A stretch of 64,000 bases of DNA from Codonopsis lanceolata (lineage: Eukaryota > Streptophyta > Magnoliopsida > Asterales > Campanulaceae): positions 35,469,632 to 35,533,631 of the forward strand of contig CM028377.1 in assembly GCA_013146195.2 (NCBI GenBank), in the 5' to 3' direction. This document shows, one piece after another, positions 35,008 to 45,899 of this stretch (positions within the stretch are counted from its first letter, which is position 1; every line of letters begins with the position of its first letter). The notes under the pieces are model-generated. The model ran no database searches, was not told the DNA's origin, and worked only from the letters and a program-made list of their open reading frames with translations. Made by a program: the position numbers and the translations under genes.

Positions 35008-36436
35008 GTGAAGATCGATTAGGGGTACCATTGTGGGCCTTTGCAAGCTTCTTGGAGCGGGTATTCATTCCTTTCCCAACCACTTCAGTTTGTCTGGGAG
35101 CTTTCATTTTCTTGGGCTGGACTTCTAGATTAAGACCTTCCATATTAAAGTTATCATTACACTGATCATCCTCCTGAAAGTCTTGAAGAGCCACAAACCG
35201 ATTTGGGGACAGAATAGAGGGTTCCTCATCCCTCATAACTTGCTCGTCAGATGTAGCAGCATGGATTGGGACGTCGATCAAATTGGCCCCATCATCGGAA
35301 TGTGATGGACCCGGACTGTTATCCTGAGAAGTAGGAGCTGGAACATCATTCAACTTGGCCCCAGCTTCTGGATTAGATGTACCCAAGTTATGATCATGAG
35401 AAGCAGAAGCAGGCGGCTGGGACTTGCTCAATTCAGCATCAATATTTTCCTCTTTTTCCAAGTCTATACACTTGGATCGGTTTCCTTGATCCTCATGAGT
35501 TTTGAGATTAGAGACTGGGGCTTGAATGTCGTGATCGTCCTTATGCATATTTGAATTAGGAGGCGGGTCGAAGCCTGTAGCTAAATCAACCGGAATGGTA
35601 TCACTAACCACAACAGGAGAAGGTTTTTTGGGAGTCCATCGAGAATTAGCCGGAGGGGCCTTAGGGGGCTGTTCCCTATTGAGATTGGAAGAAGGGTTTT
35701 TAATTTTGCAACCTAGTTCAGAGTGGCCTTGTCGCAGACAATGGGTGCAATATAGAGGCGCATTTTCTGCCTCGATAGATTGCCAGAAGCTAGGGTACGA
35801 GTTCCCACAGTCAACCCATATTCGTTTAGGGATAGGTTTTGTGAGATCAATTTCAACACAGATCCTAGCCACACTCGGACGAGAGAGGTTAATGGTGGGT
35901 TGATCAAGCATGAGAGGGCGACCAAAAAGCGAGGCAATAGAGAATAGAGTGGTTTTGTGAAACAGATGGATGGGCAAACCAGGGAGCGCGAACCAGATGG
36001 GAACAATTGGGCTCTCAATATCCGGACGAAAGTCCGGCGACCACTTAAATATGCGCATAGGAAAACGGCCTAAGTACCATTGATCTTTGATCCAAAGTCT
36101 TTGGAAATCTTCGTCATGGTGAACACGGATGAGGATATGTTTTGCATCAAGGTGACCTATAGAGAAGGCAGCTTTAAGCCCAAAGGTTTGGAATAGTTTT
36201 TGTATGGAGTCCATAGATGGGCGACCATGGGAAAACTTCCCTATCAAGGCATGATGGAAAGGTTGAGCTAATGCTTCGATAATATCGGTGGAGAGTTTAA
36301 GCGACGGCTCCCCTTTATATGATGAAGGGGGGATTAGAAAAGAAGGTATGGGCGATGGAGCATCAGATAGGGCGGCTGCAATGGACTTGGGAAGGGAAGG
36401 AGGGTCCGGAGGAGCTGGAGGAGGCGGCTCCGTCAT
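34997..36436 (-). CDS. LINE ORF1 protein (DUF4283 and CCHC zinc knuckle)
   Basis: An open frame of 479 residues. The N-terminus is proline-rich. Residues about 50-215 match the DUF4283 RNA-binding region common in plant L1 ORF1 (landmarks WIKDQWYLGRFPMRIFKW and PIWFALPGLP). A perfect CX2CX4HX4C knuckle follows (CTHCLRQGHSELGC), then a low-complexity tail with a basic end. In the family this protein coats LINE RNA. The stop overlaps the probable ORF2 start: ATGACGATTAA holds the ORF2 ATG (35005-35007) and the ORF1 TAA (34997-34999). No lesion was seen. Confidence 0.9.
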   Translation of the reverse strand: MTEPPPPAPPDPPSLPKSIAAALSDAPSPIPSFLIPPSSYKGEPSLKLSTDIIEALAQPFHHALIGKFSHGRPSMDSIQKLFQTFGLKAAFSIGHLDAKHILIRVHHDEDFQRLWIKDQWYLGRFPMRIFKWSPDFRPDIESPIVPIWFALPGLPIHLFHKTTLFSIASLFGRPLMLDQPTINLSRPSVARICVEIDLTKPIPKRIWVDCGNSYPSFWQSIEAENAPLYCTHCLRQGHSELGCKIKNPSSNLNREQPPKAPPANSRWTPKKPSPVVVSDTIPVDLATGFDPPPNSNMHKDDHDIQAPVSNLKTHEDQGNRSKCIDLEKEENIDAELSKSQPPASASHDHNLGTSNPEAGAKLNDVPAPTSQDNSPGPSHSDDGANLIDVPIHAATSDEQVMRDEEPSILSPNRFVALQDFQEDDQCNDNFNMEGLNLEVQPKKMKAPRQTEVVGKGMNTRSKKLAKAHNGTPNRSSHDD

Positions 36437-36565
36437 GAGGAAAATACCCTAAACGGGAGAGAGGAATAGATCACACCTTTAGTGTGTGAAAAAAGGTGTT
36501 TTTAATAAAAAAATTGCACTAGTTACCGATTCTTTTAGAAAGAACAACGAATATCAAAAGTTGAA

Positions 36566-36607
36566 TCAACTCCAGATTTACTTTTTTTTTTTCAACTCCA
36601 GATTTAC
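36566..36607. mobile_element. Retroposition scar: 16 bp target duplication around T10 only
   Basis: TCAACTCCAGATTTAC occurs at 36566-36581 and again at 36592-36607 with exactly ten T between. This is what target-primed insertion of little more than a poly(A) tail would leave (minus strand). It lies 18 bp from the LINE's 5' target duplication. Confidence 0.6.
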
Positions 36608-36648
36608 CAAAGCAAACTCTATCATTTTTTATTCTTTGGAGACATTAA

Positions 36649-37174
36649 TGAAAACCCAGCGAATGTGGTGGTGAATCCTGATGAAGGATATATCTAATCA
36701 TATATCAAACAAGTTCGGTAACAAAACAATAATCACGAATTATCTTTATGCGAACTGGAGCCTTGTACGCAGCGAAGAATTACGCTTGAGCTACGATCTT
36801 CGTATGCCAAGATCTACAAACCTGCAAGTCTCTCTTGTCGGATTGATATCACGGAGCACGGATATCAATACTAGTTCACACCGCAAATCCAAGCCTCTTG
36901 ATGGTTAGGCTAGAGGGAGTATTTTGGTGAGATAGATTTAGGGAGAGAGAGGAAGAGGGTGGCTCTTTCTTGGGAGACGTGTTCTCCTAATTTGTGATTA
37001 TGGTTTTATCCCCTTAGTTGCCCTATTTATAATATTACAAGAAACCTATTTCTTGTAGGTTAAGTCAATCCTAAACCCACTTGGATTATGATTCTAATTA
37101 ACCAATAAATAATATAAATATTATTTCCATGTGGGCGGGACTAAATAATCGGGCCGCAAGCCCAATTACCAACA
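36649..37174 (-). repeat. Probable 3' LTR of a Copia element
   Basis: On the minus strand a purine tract (GTGGGAGA) is followed at 37174 by TGTTGGTAATTGGG, a typical Copia LTR opening. A TATA box (minus TATAAATAGGG, 37021-37031) lies inside. The outer end is placed at TGAAAACCC (36649) as the most likely TG..CA end, about 526 bp. The partner LTR is not in the window, so the outer end is uncertain. Confidence 0.55.
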
Positions 37175-38602
37175 TCTCCCACTCGTACACATGGACTCAC
37201 CTCTCTAATCACATCGTATCATCAAAACCCGTTAAACACTGCCTCTTCATACTGGAAGTGAAGTGTGCGACATGACGAGAAAGATAAAGGGTGGAGCGCT
37301 ATACCAAATCACCATCTGACCAGCATAGAACGTCCTCGTTAGAAAACAAAACTCGTCTATACCCCAGACCGTATATATACATCAATTTAAGCATCCTCAA
37401 TCCCTCAAGAGCGGTGCTTAAATATCAATATGTTTGTGTATCAAGATCAACCTTTTGAACCAACGAGCTCTAGCTCAACCGTACACTTCTCCTAACGGAG
37501 AGGTTGGGTGTTCGAGTCTCACTACTTTACAACTCTCAGATGTTCAAAGGCATCGTTGTTGTTAAAGCCTTATCCAAAGGCCCTATTTAGCTACTCACTT
37601 ATCTTAACGGAGAGGTTGAGTATTCAAGCCCTACCGAGGCATGACTTAACTACTCTCAATCGAGAGGTCGGGTGTTCAAAGCCTATTGTTCGAGCCATAC
37701 CAAAGGCATCATATATATATAATTGTAGCCTCTCAAGGCATTGAAAAAAATAAAAATTTTGTAATGTCCCTCCAACCTTTAAAAAAAAAGATCAACCTTT
37801 TGAACCGTATGTTCAATATGATCGCCATGGCATTGAAACACAAAAATAAAGATGCATATCATACTATCTTCCTTAGACACTCATATTAATCACTCTTGGC
37901 TGACTGCTTTCCCAGCAATGCTCCGTAGGACTGTATGTGCATAGCCCGTTGGTCGGCATGCCAAAGTAGCATCATCAACGTCCAAGTTCATGATATAGTT
38001 CTAAGTCACATAGGGTATAATTGTGATCTGGATTTGATCACTAGAACTCACACAGTGATGAAGCAGGGATCATTCAATCACTTTCTTAAGTTGCATTGTA
38101 GTCACATACAGTATGAAGTGTATGCTATGACGAAACTCCCACACGAAGCAGGCATGTCATGCTCAAACGTCATACGAACCTTATTCTAGCCGCCTTTCTG
38201 GCGTCTAACTTGTGTACTTAAAAGTAGTCACTCTTCTAGTGACTCTCTTTTAAGATCTCACATTCGGACTTTTCCTTGTGATATAAAGTCGACCTTATAA
38301 AAGGTCTCATCTTGGCCGTATGCCAAAGCGATAAATGTAATGTCATTTGCATACCCCCCCTTTGTAGGTACCAAAGACTTTTACTATCTCAACTTGCTCG
38401 CCCACCTGGCGACAAGGTGAATTACCCGTGTGAGAGGGCCAATTCAATATCCATGACATCTTTTTAATCAAAATATATATGCTACACAATTTCATATCAA
38501 AGTATCCAATTAACATATAAAAGGAATAAAATGAAACTGCAATTTATTCAAACGATAATGAATAATAATCAAATGTCAACATAAGTGTTCTCAGAATAAA
38601 AT
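37175..38602 (-). mobile_element. Copia 3' non-coding region
   Basis: Lies between the RNase H stop (38603-38605) and the LTR. It is long for a Copia element at about 1.1 kb after subtracting the SINE at 37462-37787. A second purine run (minus AAAGGGGGGG, near 38357) is present. No further reading frame is supported. Confidence 0.5.
37462..37787 (+). mobile_element. SINE with repeated tRNA-like modules
   Basis: Flanked by a 19 bp target duplication, AAGATCAACCTTTTGAACC (37443-37461 and 37788-37806), and ends in an A-run. A box A-like TAGCTCAACCGT is at 37471 and box B GTGTTCGAGTC at 37508-37518. The GAGAGGT..GGTGTTC-type box B segment recurs twice more (37610-37630 and 37662-37680), each preceded by a CTACTC-type stretch. 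It therefore looks like two or three degenerate tRNA-like units in a row. It is inserted in the Copia 3' region. Confidence 0.75.
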
Positions 38603-40310
38603 TCAAATCCTACGAAGCCCTAGACCCAACATGTGATCCTGAAAGATCACTCTAGCTAGAGGTTTAGTCATAGGGTCAGCTAACATGCTTCTAGTAGGAA
38701 TATATTATAGAAGAACTTTCTTTTCTGCAACCATGTCTCTAGTGAAATGATATTTGTTGTTAATGTGTTTCGTCTTCCCATGGTACTTGGGATCTTTAGT
38801 GTAACCTAAAGCAGCCATGCTGTCACAAGCAATGACTACAGGACGATCCACATGCGTCGTAACATCAAGATGTTGAAGAAAACTCCTCAACCACACAGCT
38901 TCTTGAACCGCAGCTGAGCAAGCCATGTACTCTGACTCCATCGTAGATAGGGCGGTGCTAGTTTGTCACTTGCTACTCCAAGAGATAGCTCCACCACCAA
39001 GGAGGAAAGCGTAGCCCGAAGTAGATTTATAACCATCTACATCTCCAGCCCAATCCGCGTCAGTGAAACCTTTCAAGCTCAAATCCCCACCTTGGTAACA
39101 TAGGGTTAAATTTGTGGTTCCCACCAAGTAACGCAGAACCCTCTTCACGGCCATCCAGTGTTGAGGTCCAGGATTACTTTGGAATCGACTCAACATCCCT
39201 ACTGCAAAGCATAGGTCAGGCCGAGTACACACCATAGCATACATCAAGCTTCCTACCGCATTTGCATATGGAGTCGTAGACATTCTCTTCTTCTCTTCTT
39301 CATTCTTAGAGCATTGGTTTGTACTAATGACACATCCCTTTTCCATTGGAGTGACAACGGGTTTTGAGTTAGTCATGCCAAATCGTTCGATAACTTTCTT
39401 TATGTATGTCTTTTGAGACAAACCAAGAAATCTTTTCTAACGATCTCTAATAACTTTTACTCCAAGCACATAGCTTGCTTCACCCAAGTCTGTCATATCG
39501 AAAAGCGCAGACAGCCACTCTTTAGTGGCATTTATCATCTCCATATCATTCCCAGCTAGTAGGATGTCATCAACATATAATGACGTAATCAAGATCTTTT
39601 CTTGGATCGTTTAACATACACACAGTGGTCTTCCTCAATCATCACAAAGCCAATTGAGGTTATCGCTTGGTGAAAGCGAATGTACCACTGCCTAGATGAT
39701 TGTTTGAGACCATAAATGGAACGTTTAAGTCGGCACACTTTGCGCTCTTGTCCCTTGACTTCAAAACCCTCTGGTTGAGTCATATAGATCTCTTCATCTA
39801 GTTCTCCATTGAGAAATGTAGTTTTAACATCCATCTGATAAAGTTCTAGATCCATGTGTGCTACTATCGCTAGGATTAGGCAAACAGAGGAAAATCTCAC
39901 CACAGGGGAGAATGTCTCCTCATAGTCTAAACCCTCTCTTTGGGTAAAGCCTTTCGCCACAAGACGTGCCTTATATTTGTCAATTGATCCATCTGCCTTT
40001 CGCTTGACATTGAAAACCCATTTGTTTCCAATAGTCTTGCGACCTTGCGGAAGATCAACTAACTCCCAAACTTGATTCTTTTTCATAGAGGAAATTTCAT
40101 CTTCCATTGCAGTCATCCATTCAGTGTTTGTAGGTAAAGAAAGGGCTTCTTTGAACGATGTAGGCTCACTAGAATTGAAAGAAGTAGTTATGAAAGATTC
40201 CTCTTTGATCGCGAATCGACGACGAGGTATATTTCCACGTTTACTTCTTCGTTCTAGGATCGGACTCCCACTAGAATCCCTACTCCCACTCGGATGAAGA
40301 TCACTTTGAC
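38603..40310 (-). pseudogene. Copia Pol fragment: reverse transcriptase and RNase H
   Basis: On the minus strand from 40310: the reverse transcriptase opens with WMTAMEDEISSMKKNQVWELV, then NKWVFNVKRKADGSI, QMDVKTTFLNGELDEEIYM and YGLKQSSRQWY. The catalytic YVDD is at about 39555-39570, in another frame because of a one-base frameshift near 39602. The RNase H follows (TDADWAGDVDGYKSTSGY, SWSSK, MESEYMACS) and ends with a typical LGLRRI at 38603. In-frame stops occur at 39437-39439, 38966-38968 and 38705-38707. Everything upstream (Gag, protease, integrase) is missing because the LTR element starting at 40311 is inserted here. Confidence 0.9.
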
Positions 40311-42029
40311 TGTGACGACCCGACCCAAATCCCAATACGAGACCCCGAGGTCGTGCCGTCAAAAACACATAACAAAACAAATAACACTTCCAAAAAGGCA
40401 CATAACAAAAACAAATAAGAAATAGTGGGTAAGGCCATAACGGCGATACGTCAAAAACTTTAACACATGCGGAAGCGTAATATAATTGAACAGTGGCGCC
40501 CGAGCTAACAAGCTCAAACTAACACAACCTTAGAGATAATGAATCTCTTGGTCCAAAAATAAAATCATGTGACGCAACAATAGGCATGTACAACAATTTA
40601 TAGCAATTATATACCAAGTCATCGGCGACGTTACGGCCGGAACCCAACATTAAACTAAGTCTACAACTCTAGTCTAACATGCTTAACGGCTAAAAACATG
40701 CCGGATAACAAACATAATAAACAAACCAATACATGGTTAAAACAACTAAAACATGATCATCATAAATACACAAGGCACGACTAACACATGTCGGCTCTCA
40801 AAACATTAAGTACTAATTAACATAAGTACTAATAATCAAACACATAAAGTGTAAAACCCTGAAATGTTGCTTGATTGTGTTATGCACGGATTCAAACACT
40901 TATAATCATCATTAATATGTTCATTTAGCTCCCGTTTATGTTTAGAGTCAATAGCATGATCGTTGACGTCGTTCGAGATGCATGTATGCACTTTTCTTTC
41001 GCGAGATGCTTTGAATCGCGGGTTTGAGATTTATGTTGTAACTTCATGGATAATTGTTAGAGGGCATTTAAAACATCATTTACATGCCTTGGATGTTGGT
41101 TAGATGCTAGTTGCATCGACGGTTTGGTTGCTAGTTTGATTCTAGCGATAACCCTTCTCCGTTTGACTTTTTCGGTTGTCGTTCGGGAGAGTTCTGCCTG
41201 AGTTCTTGGCCATGTTTTGTTGGGTTTTGAGACTTGATTCCTTTGGTTATAGGTTGGAGGACATTAGGGTTGAATTGTAGACCATTTTTGGCTTGGAAGG
41301 ACTCGAGAATGCATGCGGGAGAGTCCGGGATCGAGCAGGGAAGCAACAAAGGCCGGAAGAAGGAATGCAGGAGGGAAGCGCTCGCATGGTCTTCACCCCA
41401 TGCGACCGCAAGGGTCCCTGTACCCAGATTACGGGATTTTGCATCTTTCTTCACACTGTTCGAATTTTTGACCCATTTAACCCATTTTAAACCACACCTT
41501 AACCCTCCTACTTAACCTAAACTAGTCCTAAACACCTATTAGAGTTATTAGGGGTTGATTAGTGGATTGATTAGAGGATTTAATCCCCCCTATTTAAACC
41601 CCAAATCTGATTTCTCTCTCATTCTATCAGCCACAGATTCAGCTCCAGCCTTTGTGTTTCTGCCTTCACTCCTCAAAAAACGTGGGAGGCACATTTGAGA
41701 GCTTGAGAGGTCAATTTCTAAGGCTCTTGAGGGTTCCATCTTGAAGGCCATAGCTTGGGAGCTTCATTTCTCAAGGTACACCATAGTTTTGAAGAAGGGA
41801 TTGAAGAGAACAACCCCCACCATGATGGATTTCGGGATTCAACCTAGAAGGGGGCTGAACACAAGTAAGTTTCTACCTCTCTTCCTTTGATTTTTGGGCT
41901 CCATTGACCCTAGGGAAACAACCATTTATGCTATGTGAGGTCAATGGATGCCATTGTTAGGGTTTGTAGAAATTCATGAACCCTAGTTTTCAAATTATTG
42001 TTAGAGATGGGTGAACCTATGTGAGACTT

Positions 42030-42540
42030 GATTTTTATGGAATTCATATGCCAAATAGTCTATTAAACTTTGCTATATGAATTGTTCATATGTATTGAGC
42101 TTGAATGACAAAGATACTTGGAAGGGGATTTTCCCCAATTTGTGTTTGGGCTTGTTAAACATGATGGTAAGCCTAATTATTGTGTTATACATGCTTAGTG
42201 AAGTCTATTGAACTTAGTTGTGTTGATTATCCATGAGTATTGAAGTTGGTTTGGTTGAGATACTTGGAGGGTGCCTTGCCCTAATTTTGTTTTAGCTTGC
42301 AAATGGATGATGTGAGCTTGATTAATATGTTTTATATGCTTAATAGAGTATATTAAACTTTGCTATATGAATTTGATTATGTGTATTGAGCTTGAATGAC
42401 AAAGATGCTTGGAAGGGGATTTTCCACAAATTGTGATTTGGCTTGTTAAACATGGATGTAAGCCTAGTTATTGAATTATACATGTTTAAGAGAGTATATT
42501 AAACCATGTTGTATAATTTAATCATGATTTGAAGATTATG
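42030..42540 (+). repeat. Tandem repeat inside the solo LTR, about 148 bp unit
   Basis: About three copies of a unit containing TTGAATGACAAAGAT, CTTGGAAGGGGATTTTCC and GGCTTGTTAAACATG; landmark copies start near 42056 and 42351, with a more diverged copy between them. Confidence 0.7.
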
Positions 42541-43033
42541 ATTGGTATGGTGACTTGAATGAATTTATGCACAAGATGGCCAATTTATTCTAAGTTGCAT
42601 TGTTAAGTAAACTGTGGGGTTTATGATAGTTTATTGAACATGGGGATTATGGTTTTGGCGACAGTTATGAACTTATGGGAATGATGAAGCCTAAGCTTCT
42701 ATTCCTTGAATTTTCGGAAAACTTAGATTGAACTCAACGGAGTTAACCTTTGGGTTAGAATGAATCCTAGGAACTATAATCTTAAGTCCTACGGAATTTT
42801 GGGTAGAATTCATGGAGGTTGAGCCTCCAAGAAGTTTTGAAGTGTGTGAAGCACACTTGATTATGAGAACTTATATGATTCTCGGTTGTGATGTTTATGC
42901 TAGTTGTGGTTGAAATGCATGACTAGTTTGATAGTAGAGTGTTTACCTACTTGTTTTGAGCATATGAGTATATATTACTTGTGCTTGGGTTTTGAGTCCA
43001 GCTGGAGTCGGTTTGGTTGAGTTTTGGTGGGAC

Positions 43034-43121
43034 GATACATCGCCTTCACGAATTGTGAGATTCGTGATCGCGATGGATCGCCGTGCGGCTTGCACACACC
43101 CTCCATCGATGGCCACGGTGG
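43034..43121 (+). promoter_or_regulatory. Conserved two-hairpin block (nested solo LTR copy)
   Basis: Outer arms GATACATCGC (43034-43043) and GCGATGGATC (43070-43079) pair at 9 of 10. The inner stem is CACGAATT/GATTCGTG with a GTGA loop (GNRA). Hairpin 2 is CCATCG (43103-43108), loop ATGGCCA, CGGTGG (43116-43121), with one wobble pair. Confidence 0.6.
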
Positions 43122-43410
43122 GGAAGTAGTTTATCTTAGTTGTAGTAATACACATGACTTTGATAACTATGGAACTCGAGCGGAGACCTGTCTCGGGGAC
43201 GTCGTTATCTAGAGAGGGATATCGAGGGCACATAAAGGTTTTGCACGTGTTTTTGCAGGAGCGACACGCGCGGAGGAATTTGGGTAATGGTATCATATCC
43301 CTTATATATGAATTGTTTCACAAGTGCTTAAGTGAATAACGTGCTTGGTGAATTGGATATGATATGATGTTTGTTTTGGTTTCTTACATGTTATACTTAA
43401 TAGATAACAT

Positions 43411-43880
43411 ATTGATTAATGTTGTTAAGCATGTATGCTATCACATGAGTATTATTGGAATGTAGTTTTATGCCAAAGGTATAAATCATTATTGTTAAGT
43501 TTATATGCCTTGACATGAATATTATGGGAAGGCTATGTTATAACAATAACATGAATTACTGTTGTTAAGTTAATATGCTTTATCATGAATATTATTCGGA
43601 TATGGCATTATGTTAAAAGCAAGAATTACTGTTGTTAAGTTTATATGCCTTGACATGTAAATCATTGGAAGGCTGTGTTATATCAATAACAAGAATCATG
43701 ATCGTTAAGCATATAAATGCCTTGACATGGATTTTAGTGAGATGTTATACTACAATGATAACATGTTTTATTAATGTTGAGCATGGATGCCATAACATGA
43801 ATTTATATAAGGTTATTTCATGACGATAGCATGATGTATTTTATGATTGAGCATTATGCCATGATAGGAAGTTATGGTTA
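43411..43880 (+). repeat. Tandem repeat inside the solo LTR, about 70 bp unit, about 7 copies
   Basis: Units start with GTTGTTAAG or a close variant (near 43420, 43492, 43561, 43630, 43702, 43775) and run through ATGCCTTGACATGAATATTA. The spacing is about 70 bp and the last units are diverged. Confidence 0.75.
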
Positions 43881-45315
43881 GTAACTTACTAAGTCTTTGT
43901 GACTTACTTTTATTTGTTGGTTGTTTTCCCTAGATCCGAGCCGAGCGTCCGGATCCAAGCAAATCAGAAGATTGCGTTGACAAAGATTCTTTTGGCAAGG
44001 TTGCTACTTAGATGTTTGTTTTGTTTTTGGTGAGGTCGTTGGGAAGATGAAGTTATGTAAACTTCATTAGTGGGTAGCAAACCTGTTTGTGATTAGTAAT
44101 GTGGTAATCATGTTGTTAGCTTATTCTTTTGGTAGCCGACAAGTAGAAGTCGTGCTTGATGTATATTGGTAGTTATACTCCCATATGTTTTGTTATTGTT
44201 AGTACTATAATTATTAGTACTTATGGTGTTAGTAGCCGACGGATTTTAGTCGTGCTTGGTTAATTAGTGATTATGTTTAGCATGCTACTTGGCTAGTTAA
44301 AGTATTATGTTTTTACTCCGGCATGTTTTTAGCCGTTGAGTTGTTAGACTAGAGTCTTAGACTTAGTTTAATGTTGGGTTCCGGCCGTAGTTTCGCCGAT
44401 GACTTGGTTTATCTTATGCTTATTATTGAATTGCATAGGGAGTTTGTTCTACGTGCCCAATGTTGCGGCACGCGAGTCGAATTTTTGGACCGAGAGATTA
44501 ATCATCTCTTTGGTTGTTTTAGTTTGAGCTTGTTAGCTCGGGCGCCACTGTTATATTATATTGTGCTTCCGCATGTGTTTTGAGTTGTCGGTGTATCGCC
44601 GTTATGGCCCTACCCATTATTTGTTACTTGATTGTTGTTATTTGCTTTCCGGCGGCACGACCTTGGGATTTCGTCTTGGGATCCGGGTCGGGTCGTCACA
44701 TAAAGTCTTGCTACCCCACATAAAGTTTATATAACTTTATGTTCCCATCGTCCTTGCCAAAAGAAAAGATACTAAAATTATAAGGTAGCAACCTCGTCAA
44801 AAACTTCTCCAACGCAACTCGATACTCACTTCGAACCGCTCGCTCGGCTCGGATCTAGGGAAAACAATCAAAACAAATAGGAGTAAGTCATAAAGACTTA
44901 GCAAGTTACTAACATAACTTCCTGTCATGGCATCATGCTCAACAATAATAATTCATGCTATTGGCATAATATACATTTCATAAATAATCATGTCAAGGCA
45001 TTCATACTTAACAATCTTGAATATCATGTTATCAACAAGTATAACATTTCATTAATTCAATCAACCATCATTTCATATCATATCATATTCACGTAGCACA
45101 TTATTCACATATAGCACTCGTGAGTCAATTCATATAAAAGGGAGGTGATATCGTTACCCTTTTTCCGCGCATGTCGCTCCTGCAAAAACATGTGCCAAAC
45201 TTATGTGTCCTCGATATCCCTTTCGTGGATATCGACGTCCCCGAGACATTTCCGCTCGAGTTCGATAGTTATCAAAGTCATGTTTCCATACTAACAACTG
45301 AGATCAACTACTTCC

Positions 45316-45404
45316 CTACCGTGGCCATCGATAGAGGGTGTGTGCAATCCGGCGCGGCGATCCATCAAAATCACGAATCTCACAATTCATGAAGATGATG
45401 CATC
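45316..45404 (-). promoter_or_regulatory. Conserved two-hairpin block (element B LTR copy)
   Basis: On the minus strand: outer arms GATGCATCA/TGATGGATC (8 of 9 pairs), inner stem CATGAATT/GATTCGTG with a GTGA loop; hairpin 2 CTATCG, loop ATGGCCA, CGGTAG. The second pair of hairpin 2 is T-A where the nested solo LTR has C-G. Confidence 0.6.
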
Positions 45405-45899
45405 GTCCCGCCCCAAAGACTCAACAAACCGACTCCAGCTGGACTCAAACTTCAAGCACACGTAATACATTATCATATGCTCAAATAAGTAGGCATGTAC
45501 TCTACAATCATCTAGTCATGCTTTTACTTCACAACTAGCACATAATCACATTAGAGATAAAAATCAAGGCTCTAATCATCAAGTGTTCTTCATACACTTT
45601 AAAATGCTTGGAGGCTTAACCTCCATTAATACTACCCCAAAATTCGTAGGACCTAGGCATATTACTCCTTAATGTCATACTAACCCAATGGTCAACTCCG
45701 TTGAGTCATAATCAATCTTTCAAAAATTAGGGTATAGAAGCCGTTGGCCTCAATACTCTCCTATGTCCATACTAACATGAATAAATAGGTTACTAAGGTC
45801 ATTCAACCCATAAGACCCCAAATCAAACATTTATGTAGGCAACATAGAATCAATGTCACAAACTAGGCATATATATTAATTCTTGCCATTTCATCAAAT

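Larger units (their letters stand above)
16689..36531 (-). mobile_element. Full-length L1-type LINE, split by two LTR insertions
   Basis: Flanked by a 17 bp target duplication, CTTTTAGAAAGAACAAC (16672-16688 and 36532-36548). The poly(A) tail appears as T9 at 16689-16697, so transcription is minus-strand from 36531. Removing the gag-only element (18263-28323) and the solo LTR (30478-34478) with one copy of each target duplication leaves about 5.8 kb, normal for a plant L1. Order of domains: ORF1 with DUF4283 and a zinc knuckle, then ORF2 with endonuclease, reverse transcriptase, zinc-binding domain and RNase H. ORF1 is open; ORF2 has several frameshifts, so the element is dead. Confidence 0.92.
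40850..44700 (+). mobile_element. Solo LTR nested in the element B LTR, 3851 bp
   Basis: Runs from TGTAAAACCCTGAAATG to GGGTCGGGTCGTCACA with target duplication TAAAG (40845-40849 and 44701-44705). Comparison with the uninterrupted copy at 50955-50965 confirms the insertion point. Contents: weak TATA (CTATTTAAA, 41589-41597), splice donor ACAA/GTAAGT (41874/41875), tandem arrays at 42030-42540 and 43411-43880, and the hairpin block at 43034-43121. The 3' part resembles element B's LTR, but the 5' end is different. Confidence 0.93.

Noticed and set aside
37462..37690. Possible tRNA genes from the box A and box B matches
   Set aside because: No full cloverleaf can be drawn, and the unit has a target duplication and an A-tail, so it is a SINE.
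43411..43880. Regularly spaced 70 bp repeats resembling a CRISPR array
   Set aside because: The repeats are contiguous diverged tandem units with no unique spacers, inside a plant LTR, and there are no cas genes.
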